This document shows positions 19,435 to 28,536 of a DNA stretch of 64,000 nucleotides, piece after piece. This stretch comes from Lentzea pudingi (GTDB lineage Bacteria; Actinomycetota; Actinomycetes; Mycobacteriales; Pseudonocardiaceae). The notes beneath the pieces are model-generated. The model was given only the letters and a program-made list of their open reading frames with translations. It searched no databases and was not told where the DNA came from. The translations under genes were made by a program, and so were the position numbers. Position 1 is the stretch's first letter. Each line of letters starts with the position of its first letter. Where the stretch lies: assembly GCF_014646255.1 (NCBI RefSeq), contig NZ_BMNC01000018.1, forward strand, positions 1 to 64,000, in the 5' to 3' direction.

Positions 19435-19932
19435 CTAGCCGTGTTTCGCGCGACCTGAATACGTGAGCGGGAAGACGAGCTCGGCACACGCCGCCGGAAC
19501 GTCCTGGGCGACCTCGACCCTCATGGCGACCTCGACCGCGCCCCCGGCGGGGATGTCCACGATGTCGGTGAGCGGCACGACCGTCAGCACACCGGACGGA
19601 CACCCCTCGACGCGCTGCTGGGTGGCGTCGAGCGGCTGCCCCGGCACCGCGGACAGGCTCTCGACGATGATGCCGACGGGGTTGGGGTTGGACAGCCGCA
19701 CCTTGCGCTCGCCCACGGCACCCGGCGTGAGCTCCACGGGGGCGCCGGAGATGTCGTTGATCTCGAACGGCTTGAGCTGCTGCATGCCCGACTCACCGCT
19801 GCTCACGGAGTAGGCCATCGCCGGCGTCACCGGTTCCGGCCACGTCAGGTGCATGGCTGCGACGACCGCCGCGCCGACCATGAGGATCGTCAACGACACG
19901 GCGATCTCAAGGCGCGGACCCAGACTACGCAT
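19435..19932 (-). CDS. Membrane-anchored exported protein of unknown function
   Basis: 165 residues. One N-terminal hydrophobic helix (about 9-28) is followed by an extracellular beta-rich domain with two Cys (about 111 and 149) that could form a disulfide. The sequence has NPNPVGIIVESL and AGGAVEVAMRVEV strands typical of an Ig-like fold. I do not recognise the family. GGAGAG lies 9 bases before the ATG. Upstream is the longest gene-free gap of the window, with RNA-structure potential. Confidence 0.75.
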   Translation of the reverse strand: MRSLGPRLEIAVSLTILMVGAAVVAAMHLTWPEPVTPAMAYSVSSGESGMQQLKPFEINDISGAPVELTPGAVGERKVRLSNPNPVGIIVESLSAVPGQPLDATQQRVEGCPSGVLTVVPLTDIVDIPAGGAVEVAMRVEVAQDVPAACAELVFPLTYSGRAKHG

Positions 19933-19935
19933 GGC

Positions 19936-20326
19936 GCAACTCTCCAGAGTCGTTGCTCCCAGGCGGTGGGTTCGCCTCTAGCTCCCCACCGGACCGGCGA
20001 CCATACTCGCCCGGTGGTTCATCGCTTCGCCCCTCGGCCCTAGCGGGCCGCGCCGCCAATCTTGGAGAAGCTTCACGTACTGCGCAAGCGTCCGACGGGC
20101 GCCGATTTCCCCGTGTAATGAGGGACCTTTGGCACCTTGACAGCTACGCAGGGCTACCACCTGCTGATTTGATCCCAAATCCCGGATGAGGGGATTCAGC
20201 CGATCGAGCGAACTTTCATGGGCAATTCATCTATGACATGCCGGGTGGACTCTGCTCAGGTCCGCTTCCGCATTGCCACAATACTGTGTACATAAGGACG
20301 TCCGGCACCGGCACCCCTACGCGAAA
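19936..20326 (-). promoter_or_regulatory. Gene-free stretch; possible structured 5' leader of the exported-protein gene
   Basis: No gene I can support lies between 19933 and the pheT terminator. On the minus strand, two perfect 7-bp stems are mutually exclusive because both use 19986-19991: stem A pairs 20011-20017 with 19986-19992, and stem B pairs 19985-19991 with 19964-19970. A further 5-bp stem (19952-19956 with 19936-19940) holds the Shine-Dalgarno GGAGAG in its loop. A GGCCC/GGGCC hairpin lies at 20036-20049. This layout is riboswitch-like, but I could not match it to a known class and found no clear promoter. Confidence 0.35.
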
Positions 20327-20355
20327 GGCCCGGGATCCTCTCGGGATCCCGGGCC
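20327..20355 (-). terminator. Terminator hairpin after pheT
   Basis: Perfect 12-bp stem (20327-20338 with 20344-20355), 5-base loop, 15 bases past the pheT stop. It is followed on the minus strand by a short TTT. Confidence 0.8.
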
Positions 20356-20370
20356 TCGCGGCGTGATCGA

Positions 20371-22848
20371 TCAGGCGCGCAGAGCCGCACCCACACGTTC
20401 GCCGGCGGCGGCGACGGCGGCATCGCGGGCCGTGGTCGCCTCCTCCACCGTCAGCGTGCGGTCCGGCGCACGGAAGCGCAGGGAGTACGCGAGCGACTTC
20501 TTGCCCTCGCCCACCTGCTCGCCCGTGTAGACGTCGAACAGGCGGATGTCCTCGAGCAGGTCGCCCGCGGACGCGCGCAGCACCTCGGACACCGACTGCA
20601 CCGCCACCGAGTCGTCGACGACCAGGGCCACGTCCAGCAGCACCGGCGGGTACGCCGACACGATCGGGGCCGGGCGGTGGTCGTCGAGCGGCAGCGCGTC
20701 GAGGTCGAGCTCGAACGCCACGGTCCGCTTGGGCAGGCCCAGCTTCTCGACGACCTTCGGGTGCAGCTCGCCGGCGTGGCCCACGGGCCAGTCGCCGACG
20801 CGCAGCTCGGCGCACCGGCCGGGGTGCCACGGCAGCAGGTCCGAGGCGACGACGCGCAGCGTCACGCCGTACGCGGCACCGACGCGGCGGGCTGCCTCGA
20901 CGGCGTCCGACCAGTCGGCGATGCGGCCCTTGCCCCACCAGCCGGCCAGTTCGCGGTGGCCCGTGAGCACACCGGCGACGTGCAGCGGCTGGTGCGGCAG
21001 CGAGGCCAGCAGCGAGGCCAGCTCGGCCTCGGTCGGGCGGCGGTCGACGCCCAGCGCCGGCACCGGGACCTGCTGCGCGCGCGGCAGCGTCACCTGGGCG
21101 ACGTTGTAGAGCGACACGTCCTTCGCACCGCGGGCCAGGTTGCGCTGCAGTGTCTCCAGCAGCCCGGGCAGCAGGGTCGTCGCGAGGACGTTCTTGTCCG
21201 CCTCGAGCGGGTTCAGCACGCCGACGGTGTTGCGGCGGACGTCGCCCTCCGCGAGACCGAACGCGTCGAACACCGACGGGTCGATGAACGGGAACGGCTT
21301 GACCTCGACGAAACCGTCCTCGGCGAGCGTGCGCCACACCGTGCGGCGACGGCGCTGCTGCTCGGTCAGGCCGCGGCCTGCGGGAGCGGGCGGCAGCACC
21401 GACGGAATCGTGTCGTAGCCCTCCAGGCGCAGCACCTCCTCCACCAGGTCGGCGGGCTGCACGAGGTCGGCGCGCCACGTCGGCGGCACGGCCGTGACGA
21501 TCGTCTGGCCCTCCTCCGACGTCGTGACCGAGACCTGGCAGCCGATCTGGCCGAGACGCCGCGCCGTGACGCCGCGCGCGTAGCGGACGCCGGCGACGCG
21601 GTCGGGCAGGTCGATCGGCATCGACACCGCCACGGGCAGCGCCGGCACGCCCACGTCGGTGCGGCCGGGCTTGATCTGGCCCTCGGCGTAGTGGTTGAGC
21701 AGCTTCGCGGCGCGTTCCAGCGCCACGGGTGCCAGCGCCGGGTCGACCGTGCGCTCGAAGCGCTTGGCGGCCTCGGACGGCAGCTTGTGGCGGCGGACCG
21801 TGCGCGCGATGGACGCCGGGTCCCAGTTCGCCGCTTCCAGCAGGATGTCCGAGGAGGCGTCGCCGACCTCGGTCGACGCGCCGCCCATGACACCGGCCAG
21901 CGAGATCACGCCGGAGTCGTCGGCGATCACGATGTCGTCGACGTCGAGGGCGCGGACCTGGTCGTCGAGCGTCGTGAGCTTCTCGCCCACGAGCGCGCGG
22001 CGGACCGTCAGCGCGCCGGACAACGCCGAGGCGTCGAACGCGTGCAGCGGCTGGCCCAGTTCGAGCATCACGTAGTTCGTGACGTCGACCGGCAGCGAGA
22101 TCGAGCGCATGCCCGCGAGCATCAGGCGGCGGCGCATCCACCACGGCGTGGGCGCGGTCGGGTCGACACCGGTGACCCGGCGGGCGACGAACCGCGAGCA
22201 GCCGGGACGGTCCTCGATGTGGACCGGCCACGCCTCGCCCTCGGGCTCGGGGATCTCGACGCCGCCGGGGTCGCCGAACGGCACGTCGAGCGCGCAGGCG
22301 ATCTCCCTGGCGAGGCCGCGCACCGAGAACGCGTAGCCGCGGTCCGGGGTCGGCGCGAGCTCGAGGACGCTGTCGTTCAGGCCGAGCAGCTCCATGGCGT
22401 CGTCGCCGGGCTGCGCGGTGCCGGTGGGCAGCACGAGGATGCCGGAGTGGTCGTCGCCGATGCCGAGCTCGTCGGCGGCGCAGATCATGCCCTGCGACAC
22501 GCGGCCGTACGTCTTGCGCTCGGCGATCACGAAGTCGCCCGGCAGGACGGCGCCGGGCAGCGCGACGACGACCGAGTCGCCCTCGACGAAGTTCGTGGCG
22601 CCGCAGATGATCTGGTTGACCTGCTCGGGGCCGACCTCGACCTTGCAGTAGCGGATCGGCTTCTTGAACTCGGTGAGCTCCTCGATCTCGACGACGCGAC
22701 CGGCGACGATCGGGCCGGTCACCGGTCCGAGCGGGGTCACCTCCTCGACCTCGATGCCGATGCGGGTGAACGCCTCGGCGAGCTCTTCGGGCGTGGGGAC
22801 TTCGTCGAAACCGAGGTGTTCGACCAGCCAGCTGACCGGGACGCGCAT
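20371..22848 (-). CDS. pheT: Phenylalanyl-tRNA synthetase beta subunit
   Basis: Large subunit of the alpha2beta2 synthetase. 825 residues from ATG 22848, a normal length. The N-terminus (VPVSWLVEHLGF) leads into an EMAP-like tRNA-binding domain (about 40-150, with CGATNF), then B3/B4 and B5 domains (SLAGVMGG near 315), the catalytic-like core, and a C-terminal ferredoxin-like anticodon-binding domain ending in tandem Ala-rich helices. GGAGG, overlapping the pheS stop, serves as its binding site, 5 bases of intergenic space apart. Confidence 0.97.
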   Translation of the reverse strand: MRVPVSWLVEHLGFDEVPTPEELAEAFTRIGIEVEEVTPLGPVTGPIVAGRVVEIEELTEFKKPIRYCKVEVGPEQVNQIICGATNFVEGDSVVVALPGAVLPGDFVIAERKTYGRVSQGMICAADELGIGDDHSGILVLPTGTAQPGDDAMELLGLNDSVLELAPTPDRGYAFSVRGLAREIACALDVPFGDPGGVEIPEPEGEAWPVHIEDRPGCSRFVARRVTGVDPTAPTPWWMRRRLMLAGMRSISLPVDVTNYVMLELGQPLHAFDASALSGALTVRRALVGEKLTTLDDQVRALDVDDIVIADDSGVISLAGVMGGASTEVGDASSDILLEAANWDPASIARTVRRHKLPSEAAKRFERTVDPALAPVALERAAKLLNHYAEGQIKPGRTDVGVPALPVAVSMPIDLPDRVAGVRYARGVTARRLGQIGCQVSVTTSEEGQTIVTAVPPTWRADLVQPADLVEEVLRLEGYDTIPSVLPPAPAGRGLTEQQRRRRTVWRTLAEDGFVEVKPFPFIDPSVFDAFGLAEGDVRRNTVGVLNPLEADKNVLATTLLPGLLETLQRNLARGAKDVSLYNVAQVTLPRAQQVPVPALGVDRRPTEAELASLLASLPHQPLHVAGVLTGHRELAGWWGKGRIADWSDAVEAARRVGAAYGVTLRVVASDLLPWHPGRCAELRVGDWPVGHAGELHPKVVEKLGLPKRTVAFELDLDALPLDDHRPAPIVSAYPPVLLDVALVVDDSVAVQSVSEVLRASAGDLLEDIRLFDVYTGEQVGEGKKSLAYSLRFRAPDRTLTVEEATTARDAAVAAAGERVGAALRA

Positions 22849-22853
22849 CCGGA

Positions 22854-23921
22854 TCAGGCCTCCGTTCCGAAAGGCTGGGTGAAGCGGACGTCGCCCTCGA
22901 CCATGTCGCGCATGTCGGGAAGGCCGTTGCGGAACTGCAGGGTGCGTTCCAGGCCCATGCCGAACGCGAAGCCGGAGTAGACCTCGGGGTCGACGCCGGT
23001 GGCGCGCAGCACGTTGGGGTTGACCATGCCGCAGCCGCCCCACTCGACCCAGCCGGCGCCGCCCTTCTTCTCCGGGAACCACACGTCGACCTCGGCCGAC
23101 GGTTCGGTGAAGGGGAAGAAGCTGGGGCGCAGGCGGGTCTTCGAGTCCTCGCCGAACATCGAGCGCGCGAACGCGTCGAGCGTGCCCTTGAGGTGGCCCA
23201 TGGTCAGGCCCTTGTCGATCGCGAGGCCCTCGACCTGGTGGAACACCGGGGTGTGCGTCGCGTCGAGCTCGTCGGTGCGGAACGTGCGGCCGGGGCACAC
23301 GACGTACACCGGCAGCTCGCGCTCCAGCAGCGTGCGGGCCTGCACGGGCGAGGTGTGCGTGCGCAGGACGAGCTGCGAGTCACCCGGCGCGATGTAGAAC
23401 GTGTCCTGCATCGAGCGGGCCGGGTGGTCCTTGCCGAAGTTCAGCGCGTCGAAGTTGAACCACTCGGTCTCGAGCTCGGGGCCTTCGGCGATCTCGTAGC
23501 CCATGGCCACGAAGACGTCGCCGATGCGCTCGGCGAGCGTGGTGATCGGGTGGCGCGCGCCGCGCGGGAAGCGGTCCCAGGGCAGCGTGACGTCGACGGA
23601 CTCCTCGCGCAGCACCCGCTCGTCGCGTTCGACCTGGAGCACGGCGAAGCGCTCGTCGAACGCGGTCCTGATCGCGGACTGCGCCACGTTCACCCGCTTG
23701 CCGGCCTCGGCCTTGGCCTTGGGGGGCAGGGCGCCGATCTCGCGGCGGGCCAGCAGGACGGGAGACCGGTCACCGAGGTGGCCGGGCTTGACCGCGGCGA
23801 GCGCCTCGAGGTCGGCGGCCCCGGCGAACGCCTCGCGCGCCTTCTGCACGGCCGCGTCGAGGTTCTCGGCCGACAGCGCCGCGACCTGCTTCGGGTCGTA
23901 CGGGTCGTTGGCTCCGGACAT
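22854..23921 (-). CDS. pheS: Phenylalanyl-tRNA synthetase alpha subunit
   Basis: Catalytic class II subunit. 355 residues. An N-terminal coiled-coil arm (about 10-90) precedes motif 1 near HPITTL, motif 2 (VVCPGRTFRTDELDATH) and motif 3 (GFAFGMGLERTLQFR). It is the first gene of the pheST operon. The upstream GGGAG is about 13 bases from the ATG, a little far. Confidence 0.97.
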   Translation of the reverse strand: MSGANDPYDPKQVAALSAENLDAAVQKAREAFAGAADLEALAAVKPGHLGDRSPVLLARREIGALPPKAKAEAGKRVNVAQSAIRTAFDERFAVLQVERDERVLREESVDVTLPWDRFPRGARHPITTLAERIGDVFVAMGYEIAEGPELETEWFNFDALNFGKDHPARSMQDTFYIAPGDSQLVLRTHTSPVQARTLLERELPVYVVCPGRTFRTDELDATHTPVFHQVEGLAIDKGLTMGHLKGTLDAFARSMFGEDSKTRLRPSFFPFTEPSAEVDVWFPEKKGGAGWVEWGGCGMVNPNVLRATGVDPEVYSGFAFGMGLERTLQFRNGLPDMRDMVEGDVRFTQPFGTEA

Positions 23922-24067
23922 GGTTTGTGGACTGCTCCCAGTTTGACCGACACAGCGGACATCAGTAATGAACAGGCCGATCCTAGTCGGTGCGCCGGTG
24001 GCCGCTCCGGAGCGTTCGGTTAAAGGGCGGCACCGGCTCCCGTGTCGTCTCTAGGATGGGCGGCATC

Positions 24068-25831
24068 ATGGGGCACACCTTCCGCGTCGACCTGCGCGGC
24101 ATCATCGACCTGCTCAGCCACCACCTCTACAGCAGCCCTCGCGTCTACGTACGTGAACTGCTGCAGAACGCCGTCGACGCGATCACGGCCCGGCGGGAGC
24201 TCGACCCGTCCTGTCCCGCCGGCATCACGATCACCTGCGGTCCGGAGCTGACGATCACCGACACGGGCGTGGGGCTCACCGAGGCCGAGGTCCACGAGCT
24301 GCTGTCCACGCTCGGCCGCACGTCGAAGCGGGACGACCTGGGGTTCGCCCGCGAGAGATTCCTCGGCCAGTTCGGCGTCGGCATGCTGTCGTGCTTCCTC
24401 GTCGCCTCGTCCGTGACGGTCATCACGCGATCCGCTCGTGGCGGCCCGGCGGTGCGCTGGGAGGCGGACTCCTCCGGCAACTACACGGTGTCCGTTGTGG
24501 ACGGTGACGTACCGGTCGGTACGTCGGTGCGGCTGAGTGCCTCGCGCGGCAACGACCACTGGCTGGAGGCCGACGTCGTGCGGCCGCTGGTGAGCGACTA
24601 CGGCGATCTGCTGCCGGCCGTCGTGACGCTGGACGGCGCCCAGGTCACCCGTGGCGTGCGCCCGTGGGACGGCGTCGAGGACGGGGAGGACGCGGACCTC
24701 TCCGCGTACTGCGAGCAGATCTTCGGGTTCACGCCGTTCGAGTCGATCCCGATCGAGGTCGAGGCGGCGGGACTGACCGGTGTCGCGTTCGTGCTGCCGT
24801 CCGGGGTGCATCCGGGCACGCGCCAGACGCACCGGGTGTACCTGAAGCGGATGCTGGTCGGCGACAACGTCGAGGGCCTGCTGCCGGACTGGGCCTACTT
24901 CGTGCGGTGCGTGGTCGACGCGTCCGCGATCAGGCCGACGGCGTCGCGCGAGTCGCTCTACCAGGACGAGATGCTGCTGGCGGTGCGCGAGGAGCTGGGC
25001 GAGCAGATCCGCGACTGGTTGATCCGGCTGGACGCGATCGAACCGCGCCGGGCCGGTGAGCTGCTGGCCGCGCACCACCTGGGCATCAAGTCGCTGGCCC
25101 GCTCGGACGACGAGATGCTGCGCCTGGTCGAGCGCTGGCTGCCGTTCGAGACGACCGAGGGCGCGATCCCGTTGCGGCAGTTCAAGCGCAAGCACGGCGC
25201 GATCCTCTACATCCCGGACGTCGACGAGTTCCACCAGCTCGCGCCGGTCGCGGCCGCGCAGGGCCTCGGGCTCGTGAACGCGGGCTACGCATACGACATG
25301 GAATTGCTGAACCGGCTCAGCGCGCTGGACGGCCCGGCCGTCGCGCGCCGCGTCGCGCCGTCCGAACTGCTGGCGGCGCTGGCCGATCCGGAGCCGGACG
25401 TCGAGACGGCGCTGCGGCTGCGGCTCTCCGAGGGCGCGGCGGCGCTGGACCGGCACGACTGCGACGCGGTGATCCGCGACTTCGACCCGATCTCGTTGCC
25501 CGCGTTGCTGATCAGCAACGCCGAGCAGCAGCGCAAGCTCGACACCGAGCAGACGGCCGGGGAGGTGACGGACCCGTTGTGGGCGGAGCTGCTCGGGCAG
25601 CTGACCGCCGGGTCCGACTCGTCGCGCGCCGAGCAGCTGGTCCTCAACTGCCGCAACCCGCTCGTGCAACGGCTGGCGCGGCTCAACGACCCGTCGCTGG
25701 TGGAGCTGACGCTCGAATCTCTGTACGTGCACGCCGTTCTGCAGGCTCGGCGGGCGATGCGACCGAAGGACACGGCGGCGCTGAACCGTTCGTTCCTGGA
25801 ACTTCTCGACCGCGCCGTTGGGGGCAAGTGA
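24068..25831 (+). CDS. Hsp90-family chaperone (HtpG-like)
   Basis: 587 residues from ATG 24068; an ATG 12 bases upstream is also possible. N-terminal GHKL ATPase: VRELLQNAVDAI with Glu30 and Asn34 at the catalytic and Mg positions, ITDTGVGL, and the lid motif GQFGVGMLSCF. The middle domain keeps the Hsp90 RVYLKRMLVGDNVE and PTASRESL-type sequences. The C-terminal part is divergent and has no MEEVD-like end. It is shorter than E. coli HtpG (about 624). It is followed after 2 bases by a TPR protein, an arrangement that recalls eukaryotic Hsp90 working with TPR co-chaperones, though here without the peptide tail. Confidence 0.9.
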   Translation: MGHTFRVDLRGIIDLLSHHLYSSPRVYVRELLQNAVDAITARRELDPSCPAGITITCGPELTITDTGVGLTEAEVHELLSTLGRTSKRDDLGFARERFLGQFGVGMLSCFLVASSVTVITRSARGGPAVRWEADSSGNYTVSVVDGDVPVGTSVRLSASRGNDHWLEADVVRPLVSDYGDLLPAVVTLDGAQVTRGVRPWDGVEDGEDADLSAYCEQIFGFTPFESIPIEVEAAGLTGVAFVLPSGVHPGTRQTHRVYLKRMLVGDNVEGLLPDWAYFVRCVVDASAIRPTASRESLYQDEMLLAVREELGEQIRDWLIRLDAIEPRRAGELLAAHHLGIKSLARSDDEMLRLVERWLPFETTEGAIPLRQFKRKHGAILYIPDVDEFHQLAPVAAAQGLGLVNAGYAYDMELLNRLSALDGPAVARRVAPSELLAALADPEPDVETALRLRLSEGAAALDRHDCDAVIRDFDPISLPALLISNAEQQRKLDTEQTAGEVTDPLWAELLGQLTAGSDSSRAEQLVLNCRNPLVQRLARLNDPSLVELTLESLYVHAVLQARRAMRPKDTAALNRSFLELLDRAVGGK

Positions 25832-25833
25832 AC

Positions 25834-28536
25834 ATGGCCGACTTCACCGCCGAAGACGCCGAACGGGCTTTCCTGGAGGCGTACAACATGCCCACGGGCA
25901 TGCCGAAGCACGAGGCGCTGGAACGGGCCGCACGCATGTCCGACGCGCTCGGGCACCTGCCGCTCGGCGTCTCGTGCCGGACCGCGCTGATCGACTCGGC
26001 CTACTACCTGTCGCGCTACGACCTGATGCTCGCGCCGTTCGCGTGGGTGCGGGCCGCGGAGGAGAAGGACCCCGAGGCGTTCAACGAATACGAGGTCCAC
26101 TCGCTGAACTGGGCGCACAAGTGGATCGCGACCGGGCTGCGCCGCGACCCGAAGTTCTCGCTGGAGCAGCTGCAGGCGGTGATCGGGCAGCTCGCCGATC
26201 GCTACGGCAAGCTCGGTTTCTCGGTGCAGCCGGTGCACGGCGCCCGTGCCGAGTACGCCTACCACGTCGGTGACATGACGGGCCTGGCCGAACAGCTCGG
26301 GCGTTACCTCGCCACCGAACGCGGGCCGATGGCGGACTGCGAGGCCTGCGTGATCGAGGAACAGGTCTGGATGCTGGCGCGGCTCGGCCGCCACCAGGAG
26401 GCTGTCGCGCACGGCTGGGAGTCCCTGTCGGGCAACACCGGATGTGCGACGCAGCCGCAGGGCATCCTGTCCGCGCTGCTGTGGCCGTTGCTGGAGACCG
26501 GCGAGCTCGAGAAGGCCGCGCACGCGCACACCACGGCGTACCGGTTGATCAAGGACGACGAGATCACCTCGTACGTGCACGAGCACATCCGGTTCTGCGC
26601 GCTGACGGGCAACCTGTCGCGCGGTGAGGACATCCTGCGCCGCACGCTGCACAAGGTGACGGGCGTGCAGCTGCCGGCCGACGAGATGTCGTTCGCGGAG
26701 TGCGCTTCCGTGCTGCTGCAACGACTTCCGGCGGACACGGTGTTCGAGGTCCCCGCGGTCGGCACCCGGACGGCCGCCGAGCTGCTCGACCGGCTCTCGA
26801 AGCGGGCCCTGCAGCTCGCGCGGCAGTTCGATGAGCGCAACGGCACGCCCGCGTGGGTCGAGCGGGTCACGAAGTCGCTGGAGCAGAAGGACTACCCGCT
26901 GGTCGAGCTCGCCGTGCCGGCCGCGCCGGTGGTCGCGGTGCCCGAGCAGTCGGTCCTGTTCGGCGACCCGGTGGAGATCGCCGAGTCGATGGTGGCGCTG
27001 TACGACCAGGGCGACTTCGTGAAGGCGCGGCGGATGCTCGACTCGCTGCCCGCGGACATGGACTCGTTGCTGCCGCCCGATCTCGCCGCGCACGCGGGCA
27101 TCCGGCGGATGACGACCGGCCTGGTGCCGTTCGACCCGGAGGTGTTCGACGGGCTGCTCGCGGCACTGCCGACCGACCTCGCGCTGCGCTACCAGGCACG
27201 GCTCGCGATGGGACTCCCGGCCGGGCGGGAGCTCGCCGAACGGTGCCTGGCCGAGGCGACGACGGACTACACGCGGACGGTCGCGGCGCTGACGCTGGCC
27301 GAGCTGTACGACGACGCGCACGAGCACGAGCGCGGCAACGAGATGATCGCGCTGGCGTCCTCTTTGGACGTTCCGGAGCTGCGCGGCCGGGTCGCGGTCG
27401 AGACGGCGGAGCACAAGGCGCGCCAGCAGGACCTCGACGGCGCGTACGCGGACGTTCTGACGGTCCTCGCGGGCGACCTGCCGTTGAACGCCCGGTTCGA
27501 GGGCTACCGGTTGCGGCTGCGGCTGGAGACGTTGCTGCGCAAGGTTCCCGAGGCGGTGGCGACGGCGCGCGAGTTCGTGTCGGCGTTCCCGCTGCCGGAA
27601 GCCGCGGAGGCCCGCTGGTACCAGGTCGCGACGATCCAGGAACTGGACCAGGAGGGCGCCTGCCTGGGTGATCTGCGGGAGGCCGTGGCGATCTCGCGCG
27701 TGCACCTCTCCCCCGGCCACACCGCGCACTTCTGCTTCGCGCTGAGCGGCGGCTACGTGCAGACCGACCGGTTCGTCGAGGCCGCCGAGGTGCTCGAGGA
27801 GTCGTTGCGGCTGCTGCAGGACGGCCAGGAGGACCTGCGGCTGCAGGTCGTGTTCCGGCTCGGGCAGGTGTGCCGCAAGCTGGGCGAGCTCCCGGCGGCT
27901 GAGCGCTACCTGCGGGAGGCGGCGGACCTGCTGCCGCCCGAGGAGGCGGGGCGCCGGGCGTTCCTGCTCGACGCGCTGGCCTCGGTGCAGGGCCGCCTCG
28001 ACAAGCACGACGAGGCGATCGCGTCCTGGCGCGCCGGTGCCGCGCTGTGGCAGCAGGAGGGCGACCTCTCGGAGGCGATCGGCTCGCTGGTCGAGCTGGC
28101 GTCGAGCCTGCCCGACGACGAGATCACCGAGACCCGCGCGGCGGTGAACGACGCCGAGGCGTTGCTGCCGCTGCTGGACGAGCCGGCGGAGGTCACCCGG
28201 CGGCAGGCGGAGATCGCCGCGATCCGCGCGTGGGTGCACGGCCAGACCGGCGAGTTCGCGCAGGCGATGAAGCAGTACCGCGACGCCGAGGCGTTGGTGG
28301 TGTCGCTGGGCGACGAGGGCTGGCGGGTGTTCGTCGTGCTGAAGGCGGCGCACGTGCTGCTGCTGGCGGACGACCCCGCGGGCGCGGAGGCCGAGGCGCG
28401 CCGGGCGGCATCACTGCTGCCCGACGACAACCAGGTCTCCAACGTGCTCTCGATGCTGTCGGAAGCGTTGCGGCGCCAGAACAAGCCGTCCGGAACCGAT
28501 CCGCTGGTGCGCGAGCTGACCGCTCGTCTGGACTAG
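25834..28536 (+). CDS. Large TPR-repeat protein partnered with the Hsp90 homologue
   Basis: 900 residues from ATG 25834. Helical throughout. The N-terminal 350 residues contain recurring Tyr/Trp-Ala pairs (e.g. EYAYHVGDMTGLAEQLGRYL). After a short Pro/Val linker near 360, the C-terminal half has clear TPR units around 600-880 (e.g. RLGQVCRKLGELPAAERYLR, then a similar unit 40 residues on). No enzyme motif, signal or membrane segment. Coupled to the Hsp90 gene, it is probably a client adaptor or co-chaperone. It shares 3 bases with the convergent S41 gene. Confidence 0.85.
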   Translation: MADFTAEDAERAFLEAYNMPTGMPKHEALERAARMSDALGHLPLGVSCRTALIDSAYYLSRYDLMLAPFAWVRAAEEKDPEAFNEYEVHSLNWAHKWIATGLRRDPKFSLEQLQAVIGQLADRYGKLGFSVQPVHGARAEYAYHVGDMTGLAEQLGRYLATERGPMADCEACVIEEQVWMLARLGRHQEAVAHGWESLSGNTGCATQPQGILSALLWPLLETGELEKAAHAHTTAYRLIKDDEITSYVHEHIRFCALTGNLSRGEDILRRTLHKVTGVQLPADEMSFAECASVLLQRLPADTVFEVPAVGTRTAAELLDRLSKRALQLARQFDERNGTPAWVERVTKSLEQKDYPLVELAVPAAPVVAVPEQSVLFGDPVEIAESMVALYDQGDFVKARRMLDSLPADMDSLLPPDLAAHAGIRRMTTGLVPFDPEVFDGLLAALPTDLALRYQARLAMGLPAGRELAERCLAEATTDYTRTVAALTLAELYDDAHEHERGNEMIALASSLDVPELRGRVAVETAEHKARQQDLDGAYADVLTVLAGDLPLNARFEGYRLRLRLETLLRKVPEAVATAREFVSAFPLPEAAEARWYQVATIQELDQEGACLGDLREAVAISRVHLSPGHTAHFCFALSGGYVQTDRFVEAAEVLEESLRLLQDGQEDLRLQVVFRLGQVCRKLGELPAAERYLREAADLLPPEEAGRRAFLLDALASVQGRLDKHDEAIASWRAGAALWQQEGDLSEAIGSLVELASSLPDDEITETRAAVNDAEALLPLLDEPAEVTRRQAEIAAIRAWVHGQTGEFAQAMKQYRDAEALVVSLGDEGWRVFVVLKAAHVLLLADDPAGAEAEARRAASLLPDDNQVSNVLSMLSEALRRQNKPSGTDPLVRELTARLD

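Noticed and set aside
19936..20130. A c-di-AMP (ydaO-type) riboswitch
   Set aside because: GGGGAGC and GAACCCACC resemble pieces of that motif, but the conserved 3' core (AGCTAACCTCG type) is missing.
20138..20165. TTGACA as a plus-strand promoter
   Set aside because: No -10 element at 16-19 bases downstream and no plus-strand gene to serve.
19953..20189. Small open frames (both strands) in the gap before the exported-protein gene
   Set aside because: No ribosome binding site or recognisable sequence; RNA structure explains the region better.
20677..22980. 767-codon plus-strand frame opposite pheT
   Set aside because: Antisense shadow of pheT with low-complexity Arg/Val/Asp composition and no ribosome binding site.
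25285..28353. 1022-codon open frame on the minus strand opposite the Hsp90/TPR genes
   Set aside because: Antisense shadow of GC-rich coding sequence: composition dominated by Arg/Gln/Val, no domains, while the plus strand shows clear Hsp90 and TPR sequence.
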